Of a DNA stretch of 64,000 nt, positions 42,462 to 51,118 are shown piece after piece; the stretch's first letter is position 1; each line of letters starts with the position of its first letter. The notes beneath the pieces were generated by a model that had not been told where the DNA came from, ran no database searches, and was given only the letters and a program-made list of their open reading frames with translations. The stretch covers positions 1-64,000 of the forward strand of contig NZ_JAATJB010000003.1 of NCBI RefSeq assembly GCF_011927635.1, given 5' to 3'. The DNA is from Sphingomonas trueperi (GTDB taxonomy: Bacteria > Pseudomonadota > Alphaproteobacteria > Sphingomonadales > Sphingomonadaceae). The position numbers were made by a program, and so were the translations under genes.

Positions 42462-43745
42462 ATGATCGAAGCGCGCATCGAGGCACGGCACGCGAATAGA
42501 ACGGCACCGGACGAAGCGAGATTGCTGGGGCTGTTGGCGGACTGTGCCGGCAAGATGCTCGGCGCGTCCGATCCGACGGCGATGATTGACTATCTGTTCG
42601 AGATGGTCCGCGACGAGTTGCTGCTCGACGTGTATTTCCATTATCGCGCCGAACCGGATCACCTGCTGGCGCTCGAGGCCAGCGGCGGACTGTCCGAAGC
42701 CCAGAAGATGGCGGGTGCGCGACTCCAGTTCGGTCAGGCGGTATGCGGCATGGTCGCGCGCGATCGTACCCCGCGCGTCGTCGCGCAGGTGCAGGGCAGC
42801 GACAACCCCATGACCAACTTCATCCGCGACGTCGGGCTCGACAGCTATGCCTGCACGCCATTGCTCCACGGCGAGGTGCTGCTCGGCACGCTCGGCTTCG
42901 GCCGGCGCAGCGGCGTGCCGTTCACCGAGATCGAACTGCGCTTTCTGCGCACCATCTGCAGCTATGTCGCGGTGGCGAAGAACCGTCTGCTGGTCGAGGC
43001 CGAGATGCTCGCGGCGATGAAGGCGCGCGACGCGCTCGACAAGGCACAGCGCGCGCTGATCGGCAGCATCTCGCGCAGCGGCGCCGAGGAGGAAGCGGCG
43101 ACGGCGGCGATGCTCGCGCACGAAATGGTGCAGCCGTTGTCCGCCGCGTCGAACTATATCGCGACGGTGGAGATGGCGTTGCGCGGCACCGGCGGCCCCG
43201 ACGTGCTGCGGCAACTAGCCCGGGCGCGCGCGCAGATCAGCCGCTCGTCGCAAATCGTGGCGCGCACGCGGGCGCTGGTCGAGCGCGGCGAGGTGGATGC
43301 GGAGTTCGTGATGGCCGCGACGCTGTTCGAGGAGGCGCGCGAACTGTTCGAGGCTGTGTGGAGCGGCCCGTCCCCGCAGATCGACGTGGAGATCGAAGAA
43401 GGACTGGGCGCGCTGATCGCCGATCGGGTGCAAATCGGGCAGGTGCTCGCCAACCTCCTGCGCAACGCCGCGCAGGCGCTGCGGGCTACCGAGGGTGCGC
43501 GAATCCTGCTCTCGGCGCGCGCCGCCGAGGACGGGGTGGAGATCGCGGTGGCCGACAACGGCCCAGGCTTCCCCGGCGGGGTGATGCCCGAGCGGGGCCG
43601 CTCGACCAGCGGCGGGCAGGGGATCGGCCTCACCGTCACCCGGCGCATCCTGGAGGCGCACGAAACCGCACTGGAACTGCAGCGCCCGGCGACGGGCGGC
43701 ACGCGATTGCGCTTCGTGCTCGCGGCGCGCGAGACCGTGGCGTAG
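42462..43745 (+). CDS. orphan GAF-domain sensor histidine kinase
   Basis: A 427-residue cytosolic kinase without membrane helices. The GAF sensor covers about 20-180 (VYFHYRAEPDHLLALEAS, DSYACTPLLHGEVLLGTLGF). The dimerisation/phospho-acceptor box is MLAHEMVQPLSAASNYI, with His in HE. The ATPase domain shows N-box LANLLRNAAQAL, G1 VADNGPGFPGG and G2 GGQGIGLTVTRRILEAH. GGGAGAG precedes the ATG at 42462. No response regulator lies next to it. It is divergent from the TonB receptor and ends 1 bp from the convergent glycosyltransferase. The signal is unknown; GAF may bind a small ligand or heme. Confidence 0.88.
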   Translation: MIEARIEARHANRTAPDEARLLGLLADCAGKMLGASDPTAMIDYLFEMVRDELLLDVYFHYRAEPDHLLALEASGGLSEAQKMAGARLQFGQAVCGMVARDRTPRVVAQVQGSDNPMTNFIRDVGLDSYACTPLLHGEVLLGTLGFGRRSGVPFTEIELRFLRTICSYVAVAKNRLLVEAEMLAAMKARDALDKAQRALIGSISRSGAEEEAATAAMLAHEMVQPLSAASNYIATVEMALRGTGGPDVLRQLARARAQISRSSQIVARTRALVERGEVDAEFVMAATLFEEARELFEAVWSGPSPQIDVEIEEGLGALIADRVQIGQVLANLLRNAAQALRATEGARILLSARAAEDGVEIAVADNGPGFPGGVMPERGRSTSGGQGIGLTVTRRILEAHETALELQRPATGGTRLRFVLAARETVA

Positions 43746-43746
43746 C

Positions 43747-44898
43747 TCAGCGCCCGCGGCGGGCGAGCACCTCGAAATAGCTCTCTAGCACCGCGTGGTT
43801 CACCCGGTCCCACACATAGGCCTGGGCCTTTTCGTGGCCCGCCGCGCCGGCCGAGGCGGCAAGCGCCGGATCCTCGATCAGCCGCGCGATCGCGCCGGCA
43901 TAGGCATCGACGTCGCGCGGCGGCACCAGGAAGCCGTTGACGCCTTCCTCGACCAGGTCGATCGCGCCGGTCGCGCGTGCGGCGACGATCGGCACGCCGC
44001 ACGCCATCGCCTCCGAGGTGACGTTGCCGAACGTCTCGGTGACCGAGGGGTTGAACAGCACGTCCATCGAGGCGACCGCGCGGGCGAGATCGTCGCCGCG
44101 CTGGAAGCCGGTGAACACCGCGCCGGGCACCTGATCGGCGAACCATTGCCGCGCCGGGCCTTCGCCGATCACCAGCACCTTGTGCGGTACGCCGCGCTCG
44201 GTCAGCCGGTTGCAGACCCGCGCGAAGATATCGAGGCCCTTTTCCAGCACCAGCCGGCCGAGAAAGCCGACGGCGAACTCCCCGTCGCCGATGCCGAGCG
44301 AGCGGCGCCAGGCGAGGTCGCGGCGGGCCGGGTTGAACCGCGCATGATCCACCCCGCGCGACCAGATCCGGATCGGGGTGGTCACGCCCCAGCCGCGGAT
44401 GAGATCGGCGGTGGAATCGCCAGGTGTCACCACCTGGTCGACACGATTGTAGAAGCGGGTCAGCAGCTTGATGATCACCGGCGCGACGAAGCCGAGATGA
44501 TAATAGGCCGGGTAGGTCTCGAACCGGGTGTGGAGCGAGGCGAGGGTGGCGATGTCGTGCTTGCGCGCCCAGCGCACCGCGCCGTGGCAGAGGAATTCGG
44601 GCGCCGAGACGTGCACCATGTTGGGGGCGAAGGCTTCGAGGTCTTCGCGGATGCTCTTGGGCAGGCCGGTGGCGAACTTGTACTCCGCGCGGCCGCCCGG
44701 CACCGGCCAGGCCGGCACGCTCACCAGCTCGCCGGTGGGCGCGAAAGCGGGGGTGTCCGTGGTCGGCGAATAGATGCGGACCGTCACGCCCTGGTCGAGC
44801 AGATAGCCGACGAGCTTGTTGAGCGCCTGGTTCGCGCCATCGCGAACATAATTGTAATTGCCGCTGAAAAGGGCGACGCGAAGATCGAAGGGTTGCAT
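43747..44898 (-). CDS. GT4-family glycosyltransferase
   Basis: A 383-residue GT-B fold retaining glycosyltransferase. The N-terminal acceptor domain begins VALFSGNYNYVRDGANQALN. The C-terminal nucleotide-sugar domain has FLGRLVLEKGLDIFARV, VIGEGPARQWF and the EX7E-type motif in NPSVTETFGNVTSEAMACGV. The pattern resembles glycolipid/mannosyl-type transferases (PimB/MgtA-like). Sugar and acceptor are not inferable. I prefer ATG 44898 over a TTG at 44937. Confidence 0.88.
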   Translation of the reverse strand: MQPFDLRVALFSGNYNYVRDGANQALNKLVGYLLDQGVTVRIYSPTTDTPAFAPTGELVSVPAWPVPGGRAEYKFATGLPKSIREDLEAFAPNMVHVSAPEFLCHGAVRWARKHDIATLASLHTRFETYPAYYHLGFVAPVIIKLLTRFYNRVDQVVTPGDSTADLIRGWGVTTPIRIWSRGVDHARFNPARRDLAWRRSLGIGDGEFAVGFLGRLVLEKGLDIFARVCNRLTERGVPHKVLVIGEGPARQWFADQVPGAVFTGFQRGDDLARAVASMDVLFNPSVTETFGNVTSEAMACGVPIVAARATGAIDLVEEGVNGFLVPPRDVDAYAGAIARLIEDPALAASAGAAGHEKAQAYVWDRVNHAVLESYFEVLARRGR

Positions 44899-44993
44899 TT
44901 GGCTTGGGGCCTTAATCGCGTGTCGCGGGGCGGGCAAGCGGACGACTTGTCCCAGTGCCGGAACATGGTTCCGGATGGTGCGATTATGTCGAT

Positions 44994-45212
44994 ATGAGCA
45001 AGCATTTCGCGAAGGGCGCCGCGGTGCGCTGGACCTGGGGCGGTCACCAGGCGAACGGCAAGGTCGCCGAACGCTTCGAGCGCCGCGTGCAGCGCACGAT
45101 CAAGGGCGAGAAGATCGTCCGCAACGGGACCAAGGGCAATCCGGCCTATCTGGTCGAGCAGGAAGATGGCGGCCGGGCGCTCAAGCTGGAGAGCGAGCTG
45201 GAGGCGGGATGA
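44994..45212 (+). CDS. DUF2945 (HVA1/TUDOR-like) small protein
   Basis: A 72-residue protein matching the DUF2945 family: HFAKGAAVRWTWGGHQANGK, VAERFERRVQRTIKGEKIVR, GNPAYLVEQEDGGRALKLES. The family has an SH3/TUDOR-like fold and no settled role. The start is set at ATG 44994 from family fit. Confidence 0.8.
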   Translation: MSKHFAKGAAVRWTWGGHQANGKVAERFERRVQRTIKGEKIVRNGTKGNPAYLVEQEDGGRALKLESELEAG

Positions 45213-45268
45213 GGCTCTGAAGTCGTTCATCTTCATGAGCTGGGCAATTGCACATGCCCAGAATACGA

Positions 45269-45365
45269 CGTCATCCCCGCGAAGGCGGGAATCCATTGGC
45301 GCTGATGGTGGGGTTCTTTTCCCAAGCGCTCAGCGCAATGGATTCCCGCCTTCGCGGGAATGACG
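45269..45365. repeat. dispersed CGTCATCCC-type inverted-repeat element, copy 2
   Basis: Arms of 30 bp (45269-45298 and 45336-45365) are complementary except at one position and flank a 37-bp spacer. Each arm contains the hairpin CCCGCGAAGGCGGG. It shares CGTCATCCC ends and the GGGATCCATT/GGAATCCATT sequence with the copy at 37116. The long, nearly perfect arms suggest a recent MITE-like or REP-doublet insertion. Confidence 0.85.
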
Positions 45366-45420
45366 ACGGTTGTTTGAAGCCGCAGACCCTTGGCTTCCTA
45401 TGCGATAGCCGTCACTCCAC

Positions 45421-45501
45421 GGCGGGGCTGTGTCTCACCGAGACCGACCAGCGTTCTGGAATCCCTCCACCCCAACCCCTCCTCCCAGGAGGAGGGGCTT
45501 A
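45421..45501. repeat. dispersed CCCCTCCCC-type element, copy B (left end missing)
   Basis: It retains the central GTGTCTCACCGAGACC and TTCTGGAATCCCTCCACC and the right CCTCCCAGGAGGAGGGGCTTA hairpin, but lacks the left CCCCTCCCC hairpin. It lies 12 bp before the end of the carboxypeptidase-like gene, 3' to its stop. Together with the neighbouring element it fills the gene-free stretch 45213-45512, where I see nothing else. Confidence 0.8.
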
Positions 45502-45512
45502 GGTAGCTGACC

Positions 45513-47018
45513 TCACCGCACATACAGCACCCGGGCATCGGCCTTGAACGCCTCCGCGCTGGCCTTGCGCGAATAGAACATGTGCCCGCCGGGATAGACA
45601 CCCAGCTTCACCCGCTGCTCCACGCCGAAGCGCGGCATCTGATCGATGATCAGGCGCGATCCGAAATAGGGGCAGGACAGGTCGTTATAGCCATGGACGA
45701 TCAGCACCCCCATCTTGGGATCGTTCGCCACCGCCTTGCGCAGGTCGCTCACCGGCGCGTCGTCGGGCGTGCCGCGGTCCCAGGCCGCGTTCACCGAGAA
45801 GGACAGCGCATTGTAGCGCGCGCTCGTCTTCCAGCCCACTTCGCGGGTGATGAAGTCCACCATCGCGCTGGTCGTCGGCGCGATGATGCCTTCCAGGATC
45901 GGGTCGCCCGACTTGCGCTCGGCGGCATTGGGGAAGGGATCGAACGCATCGACGTTCGAATCGTACACGCTGCCGATCTTGCCGTCGTCGCGGTGGATTT
46001 CGCGCAGATAGGTGCCTTCGTCGACCCGCCCGTCGAGACGGCGGACCAGCTTGGGATCGAGGCCGGTCAGCTCGGTCACCTTGTCGCTCAGCCGCGCGGT
46101 CGCCTGCGGGTCGGAGCGGCCGGCGAGCAGGTCGGTAGCGAAGCCGCTGCGGGTATAGGCCTCGACGCCCGCCATCGCCTGCGGCGTCAGCTTGCCAATG
46201 CGCTCGAGATGCCCGGCGGCCATCGAGGGGAGGGTGATCATCCAGGGGAGCGGCGACAGCGCGTCCGAGCCTGCGGTCGCGGCCGGATCGAGATAGGGCG
46301 AGACCATCACGATGCCGTTGACGCCCACGCCCAGCTGGGTCTGCAGCTCATAGGCGATGCGCGGCGCGCGATAGCCGCCATAGCTCTCGCCCATCACGAA
46401 CTTGGGCGCGCGCAGCCGCTCGTTCTTGACCAGCCAGTCATAGACGATGCGCGACAGGTACTTGATGTCCGGCTCGTTGGCGTAGAAGGCCTTCTTGGTC
46501 GTCTCCTCGTCGACCAGGCTGCGGCTGAAGCCGGTGCCGATCGGATCGATGAAGACCAGGTCGGTCATGTCGAGCCAGCTGGCGGGATTGTCGACCAGCA
46601 GCGGCGCATCGGACGGGGCATCGCCCTTGTCGCCGAACTGCACACGCTTCGGCCCCACCGCGCCGAGGTTGAGATAGACCGAGGAGGCGCCGGGACCGCC
46701 GTTGAACGCGAAGGTCACCGGCCGCTGCGCGCCGCCGCCGGGCACGACATAGGCGGTGTAGACCACCTCGCCGATCTTCTTCCCCTTGGCATCATAGACC
46801 GGCAGCTTGCCGACGGTCGCCTGGTAGCGGACCGGCTTGCCGCCGATCACCGCGGTCTGGGTGATGGTCTTGTCGTCGGGCAGCGGCGGAAGGTCGCTCT
46901 TGTCGGCCTTGTCATCGCTCTTTTCGGCGGCCGCGCCAGCCTTCTTGTCCTGTGCGGGTGCCTGCGGGGCGAGGAGCAGGGCAGCGAACGACGCGGCGAT
47001 CAGGGTGCTGTGGCGCAA
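45513..47018 (-). CDS. exported S10-type serine carboxypeptidase-like peptidase
   Basis: A 501-residue alpha/beta hydrolase of peptidase family S10. It has a signal peptide (AASFAALLLAPQAPAQ), a Lys/Asp-rich linker, and the substrate-binding motif FAFNGGPGASSVYLNLGA. The catalytic triad is Ser212 in MGESYGGYRAPR, Asp in HGYNDLSCPY and His in YPGGHMFYSR. It likely trims C-terminal residues of peptides in the periplasm. The start appears to be TTG at 47018, which gives the signal peptide. Confidence 0.88.
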   Translation of the reverse strand: MRHSTLIAASFAALLLAPQAPAQDKKAGAAAEKSDDKADKSDLPPLPDDKTITQTAVIGGKPVRYQATVGKLPVYDAKGKKIGEVVYTAYVVPGGGAQRPVTFAFNGGPGASSVYLNLGAVGPKRVQFGDKGDAPSDAPLLVDNPASWLDMTDLVFIDPIGTGFSRSLVDEETTKKAFYANEPDIKYLSRIVYDWLVKNERLRAPKFVMGESYGGYRAPRIAYELQTQLGVGVNGIVMVSPYLDPAATAGSDALSPLPWMITLPSMAAGHLERIGKLTPQAMAGVEAYTRSGFATDLLAGRSDPQATARLSDKVTELTGLDPKLVRRLDGRVDEGTYLREIHRDDGKIGSVYDSNVDAFDPFPNAAERKSGDPILEGIIAPTTSAMVDFITREVGWKTSARYNALSFSVNAAWDRGTPDDAPVSDLRKAVANDPKMGVLIVHGYNDLSCPYFGSRLIIDQMPRFGVEQRVKLGVYPGGHMFYSRKASAEAFKADARVLYVR

Positions 47019-47091
47019 GAAGAGGGTCCCCCCGGAGATGGTTGATGCCGCAGCCTAGCGGCGCCCTCGCGCCGAATCCATGGGCTGCACC

Positions 47092-47592
47092 TCACAAAGG
47101 GCGCCACATCCACTGCGCGGCCGGGCCATAGTTCGCCACCTTGGCGACGAGGGCGGGGGAGGGGGTGGCTGCCTCGAAGCCCAGCCGACGCCAATAGCCC
47201 GCCGCGCCTTCCACCGCGATCAGTTCGGCACGAGTGAGGCCCGCGGCAACGGCGTCCTTGAAGGCCGCTTCGACCAGCCGTCGACCGATGCCCGTCCCGC
47301 GCGCGGCAGCCGACACGGCCAGGTCGTGCAGATACAGCGTGTCGCCGGTCGTCGCGGGGTCGAGCACGGCGCCCACGGGCGGGGGCGATTCGTGCGTCCA
47401 GCCATGGGCTAGCAGATAGGCGAGGAGGGCACCGTCGTGCTCGGCCGCCAGGTTGAACGGCGCGGCGACATGGAGGCGGCTGGCGAACGCATCCTCGGGC
47501 TCTACGAGAAAGGCGGGATAGGCCTGCGCCTGCAAGGCCAGAGCCTGGGGAAGGTGGCGGGGCCGCAGCGGGCTGAGGATCGGTGCCGACAT
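47092..47592 (-). CDS. GNAT-family N-acetyltransferase
   Basis: A 166-residue acetyltransferase with the acetyl-CoA loop AVSAAARGTGIGRRLVEAAF (RGTGIG) and the C-terminal GAAGYWRRLGFEAAT. The substrate is not predictable. It is monocistronic, upstream of the carboxypeptidase gene on the same strand with 73 bp between. Confidence 0.85.
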   Translation of the reverse strand: MSAPILSPLRPRHLPQALALQAQAYPAFLVEPEDAFASRLHVAAPFNLAAEHDGALLAYLLAHGWTHESPPPVGAVLDPATTGDTLYLHDLAVSAAARGTGIGRRLVEAAFKDAVAAGLTRAELIAVEGAAGYWRRLGFEAATPSPALVAKVANYGPAAQWMWRPL

Positions 47593-47688
47593 GCAACCGG
47601 CTGTGCCATCCCGGACGCACCAGGGCCAGCGCGAGAGCGCTTCCGGCGGATTTCAGGCATCGGTGAAATACCGTAACGACTTTGCTAC

Positions 47689-47750
47689 TTACCGGTAAAC
47701 GGCCGCGAATCTATAGTTAACGTACGGTTATCCGTACCCGATAACTATAG
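47689..47750. promoter_or_regulatory. nested palindromes in the GNAT/CAP intergenic gap
   Basis: This part of the 47593-47833 gap contains TTACCGGTAA (47689-47698). It also has a nested structure: outer arms CTATAGTTA (47711-47719) and TAACTATAG (47742-47750) flank an inner GTACGG-TTAT-CCGTAC (47722-47737). It is markedly A+T-richer than its surroundings. It lies between divergent genes, so it is probably an operator/promoter region or a small insertion remnant. Confidence 0.5.
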
Positions 47751-47833
47751 TGCTGAACCAGTTATTTCCACCATATGCGACAGAAGAACCGCACTTGTTC
47801 GGCTGACAACAGCCGGTTGGTGCGGAGCCTGTT

Positions 47834-48496
47834 GTGTCTTCTGTGCGTTTACTGTGTTGCGGTATCTTGTCTGTGGGGGCGTTGCTGATCGGCGCGGCAA
47901 ATGATCTGCCGAGCCTCGAAGACCAGGTGCTCGATCGGATCAACCATCTGCGTGCCGATCCGGCTGCCTATGCCGACCGCCTGCGCCAGCTGCGGCCACA
48001 TTTTCGCGGCAACACGCTGTACCTGCCCGGGCGGCCGCGCGGGTTGATCACGCGCGAAGGCGTCGATGCGGTGGAAGAGGCTATCGCGTTTCTGGAACTG
48101 CAGACCCCGCTGCCGCCGCTGAGCCGAGCCGAGTTGCTGGGTCTTGCGGCGCGCGACCATGCCGTGATCCAGGGGGCGCTCGGCACGCGCGGGCATTTCT
48201 CGCCCGACGGTGCCTCGCCCGGCGATCGCGTCCAGCGCCGCGGCGGCGGTCGACTGGTCGGCGAAGACATCTCCTATGGCTATGCCGATGCCGACGAGGT
48301 GGTGCGACAGCTGGTGATCGATGACGGCGTGCCCGATCGCGGCCATCGCGACCTGCTGTTCAACCGCGATCTTCGCTATGCCGGCGTCGGCTGCGGCAGC
48401 CACAGCGCCTATGGCCATATGTGCGTGATCGACGTGAGCCGCACCCGCAACGGCATGTCGGTATACGCCACGCTGGCGCAGAACGAGGGGCGGTAA
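47834..48496 (+). CDS. exported CAP/SCP-domain protein
   Basis: A 220-residue protein with a leader (CCGILSVGALLIGAAND) and a CAP (SCP/PR-1) domain. It shows DQVLDRINHLRADPAAYADR, LGLAARDHAVIQGALGTRGH, PGDRVQRRGG..GEDISYGY and GHRDLLFNRDLRYAGVGCG. The start is a GTG at 47834 with GGAG 6 nt upstream. Bacterial CAP proteins are secreted, with varied or unknown function. Confidence 0.82.
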   Translation: MSSVRLLCCGILSVGALLIGAANDLPSLEDQVLDRINHLRADPAAYADRLRQLRPHFRGNTLYLPGRPRGLITREGVDAVEEAIAFLELQTPLPPLSRAELLGLAARDHAVIQGALGTRGHFSPDGASPGDRVQRRGGGRLVGEDISYGYADADEVVRQLVIDDGVPDRGHRDLLFNRDLRYAGVGCGSHSAYGHMCVIDVSRTRNGMSVYATLAQNEGR

Positions 48497-48713
48497 GCGA
48501 GCGTAGCGAGCGCTGCCTGGCAGGGGGCAGGGCGACCAAGCGAAGTTCGTTGTCCGCGCGGGCAAGCCTCGTTCGAGTATCGTCCAGCACCGCTACAAGG
48601 ACTTCAACGGGCATTTGCGCTCCCACGACGACACGATATCGTCCGTTCATCACCCCGCCGCTGGCGCGAGGCTGCTTCTAGCCCGATACGCTGAAGTTCG
48701 CCTCCGCGTCGGC

Positions 48714-49230
48714 ATGCGCGGTTATGATCTCACCGTTTTGCGTGGCGCATGATCGCGCCGTTGCTGGCCGCGAAGCCGCGAGGCGTTCCGCGCATCGTGT
48801 GTTGAACGGCATCTTCCGGATGCTACGATCCGAGGCGCCCGGGCGCGATCTGCCCGCGCGCTATCGCTCTCCTACCCCTGCCATAGCCGCGTCGTGGGAT
48901 GAATGCAGATTACTGTCTCGGCCGAGTACGCACGGGGCGCACGACCAAGATCTACGTCGTCGATCCGCCGCGCCGTCCGATCGGGCGCGGCCTGACCGTC
49001 GGACATAGCGGCGGCGGACAGATCGCCGCCAGTCCGCCCACCGCCGTGCTGGTGGACAAGGCCCACGACGCCGATCGCACCCGAGAGATGCTCCAGGATC
49101 AGGGCGTCCGCTCACCTCCCAGCGGACAGCACTCGGCGCCGGAAGCGGTGCTTCAGCAAGGGTCTCAACCGCGAGCGTAAACTGGTCGAGCGGTTTTTCT
49201 CCAAGCAGAAGCCCTCCCTGGCTTGCGAGA
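48714..49230 (+). pseudogene. decayed IS5-family transposase
   Basis: Fragments of one DDE transposase occur in order but in shifting frames. An N-terminal MRGYDLT and AAKPRGVPR come first, then RVLNGIFRMLRSEAPGRDLP, a central LGRVRTGRTTKIYVV, LVDKAHDADRTREMLQDQGV and a C-terminal LNRERKLVERFFSKQK in yet another frame. These match the usual IS5-group order. At least two frameshifts and missing stretches show it is dead. No clear terminal inverted repeats were found. The flanks 48497-48713 and 49231-49508 hold no gene I can support. Confidence 0.75.
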
Positions 49231-49508
49231 CTGTGCCAAATCGGGTGCCGGCAGACTTGATCATGCCCGACGTGATGGGCCGGTCCCTCCGGCTGTTGCA
49301 ACAACTGCGGCAGGTGAACCAAGCATGGCCGCGCACGTCGGTCAGACGTACCGTTGCCGATGTACGGGGGTTGCGCGGTCCCTTTCCGGCCAGAAGCGTT
49401 TTCTACTCCGGCAGGCCGATTCGCTCTGGAACGACCTGCCGCCCGAGCGCGGGGCGGCAACGCAGCGAGCATGCGCGAGGTGCGCATCTGCTCAGCCGCG
49501 CGCCGAGA

Positions 49509-50132
49509 TCAGCGCACCACCGTCACCAGATCGCCGCGCTTGACGATGCCGAACAGCCGCTGCGCGAAATCCTGCGGTACGCCGATGCAACCATGCGTCG
49601 CCAGACCCTGGCGGACGTTGCTGCCATGGATCGCGATACCGTCGCTGGTCAGCCACAGCGTATAGGGCATCATTGCGTCATAGGTGTTCGAGCGATGGTT
49701 CTTCTCCAACCCCCGGATCGGGAAGTTGCCGATCGGCGTCGGCGTCTCGTCCTGGCCGTAAAGGATCACGCTGGTGGCGATCTCGTCCTCGCCGCGGAAC
49801 ACCGAGAGGATCTGGCGCGACAGGTCGATGCGCAGCCAGATCCTCCCCGGGGGGACGCCATGATCGTTCCAGGCGAACTCGCCGAACTGCATGTGATCCG
49901 GCACCCGCAATAGGCTTCGGATCACCCGCGTGCTGCCGTCGCCGATCCGCAACTGCTGCTGATCCCCGTCGGAGAACCGAATCCGTTCGGTACTTACCGC
50001 CGGGATCATCCGACCTGCCGGGCTGGCCTGCTGGACGTGCCGCGGGACGAACGCCTTGGCGGCCAGCGTCACCAGCAGCAGCGAGGCCGCGCCCAGCGAG
50101 ATCCAGATACCGAGCTTCGGACGACCGCGCAT
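49509..50132 (-). CDS. L,D-transpeptidase (YkuD domain)
   Basis: A 207-residue protein with an N-terminal membrane anchor (LGIWISLGAASLLLVTLAAK) and a YkuD catalytic domain (about 95-207). The family motif is complete: His169 in IAIHGSNVR and His180/Cys182 in THGCIGVP. It would form 3-3 peptidoglycan cross-links or attach proteins to the wall, in the periplasm. Its ATG overlaps the stop of the PEP-CTERM protein gene by 1 nt, so the pair is translationally coupled. Confidence 0.9.
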   Translation of the reverse strand: MRGRPKLGIWISLGAASLLLVTLAAKAFVPRHVQQASPAGRMIPAVSTERIRFSDGDQQQLRIGDGSTRVIRSLLRVPDHMQFGEFAWNDHGVPPGRIWLRIDLSRQILSVFRGEDEIATSVILYGQDETPTPIGNFPIRGLEKNHRSNTYDAMMPYTLWLTSDGIAIHGSNVRQGLATHGCIGVPQDFAQRLFGIVKRGDLVTVVR

Positions 50133-50896
50133 CAGGCCTTGGCTTCGATCCGATTCCGCCGGCGCATCTCGGCGCCGACGAGCCCGAACGCGGTGACGAG
50201 CATCAGCCATTCCGCCGGCTCCGGAACCGCAGGCGGCGTCGGCGTCGGCGTGGGAGCCGGCGGCGGTGGTGGGGGGGGCGTGGGCGTCGGTGCCGGCGTC
50301 GGGGTGGGAGTGGGTACCGGCGTTGGTGTCGGCGTCGGGGTGGGCGCCGGCGTCGGGGTGGGGGTCGGCACCGGCGTTTCGATGCCGAGCGGCGGCGCAC
50401 CGCCGCCACCGCCGCCGCCCGTGCCGCTGGGCACAAGCGAGTTGCCGGTGAAGCTTGCCGGACCCGGCGCGGGAACGACGTCTGCAAACGGCGACAGCGA
50501 GTCGAAGCTCGAGGGGAGCCCGGCCAGGTCGATCGGCGGGGCATCCGCCGGCAGCGGCAGCGATGCCGGCACCGGTGCCTGATCGGCGGAGAGATCGAAG
50601 GCCTTGGGCGTCGCCACGCCATTCTTGGCCAGCGAGTCGGGCGTCAGCGCGTCGCGCGGGTTCTTGGCGACTCGGCTATATTTACGCTTGCCCTTCAGAC
50701 TGTGTGCGCCAGCTTCGCGAACGCCCGGCGAGCGCGCGGACAGGACCGACAACGCCTTTGAGGCGTCTTGCACTGCAGCAGCAACCACCGGCACCGCGAT
50801 CCCGGCGGAGGTCGCTGAAAGAAGCGAAATGGTTGCCGCAGAAGCGCTTAGCCTGCGAAGTGCCCGTGATCCGAAGCTTTGCTTGCCCTTTTTCAA
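50132..50896 (-). CDS. PEP-CTERM sorting-signal protein with Pro/Thr repeat stalk
   Basis: A 254-residue exported protein. The leader MKKGKQSFGSRALRRLSASA is followed by a hydrophobic stretch. The mid region is low complexity. A glycine run precedes a long proline-threonine stalk (PTPTPTPAPTPT repeated, about 175-225). The C-terminus VPEPAEWLMLVTAFGLVGAE plus MRRRNR is a sphingomonad-style PEP-CTERM signal: PEP motif, helix, Arg cluster, recognised by exosortase. I favour a TTG start at 50896 with GGGAG 7 nt upstream over a TTG at 50926. It is the first gene of a pair with the L,D-transpeptidase. Confidence 0.82.
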   Translation of the reverse strand: MKKGKQSFGSRALRRLSASAATISLLSATSAGIAVPVVAAAVQDASKALSVLSARSPGVREAGAHSLKGKRKYSRVAKNPRDALTPDSLAKNGVATPKAFDLSADQAPVPASLPLPADAPPIDLAGLPSSFDSLSPFADVVPAPGPASFTGNSLVPSGTGGGGGGGAPPLGIETPVPTPTPTPAPTPTPTPTPVPTPTPTPAPTPTPPPPPPPAPTPTPTPPAVPEPAEWLMLVTAFGLVGAEMRRRNRIEAKA

Positions 50897-51118
50897 GTTA
50901 CTGCTCCCGCCCCCTGTTGCTCGCAACTGCGAAGAGCCCCCTTAACTCTTTTGCAACTACGGCAGATATTGACGACAATAAACGAAGTCGCAGCTAAATA
51001 GTTCCTTCGAGCCATGACGGCAACAGCTTAAGGGGTTGCCGTATCCCGACCTGTTCGCAACTGTATCAAAACGGCCAGGATTGCACCAGCATAATTACGC
51101 ATTCGTGCAGATATGGAG

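Noticed and set aside
50240-50380. Tandem GGTGTCGG-type repeats resembling a minisatellite or CRISPR
   Set aside because: They encode the Pro-Thr stalk of the PEP-CTERM protein in frame, and there are no unique spacers of constant length.
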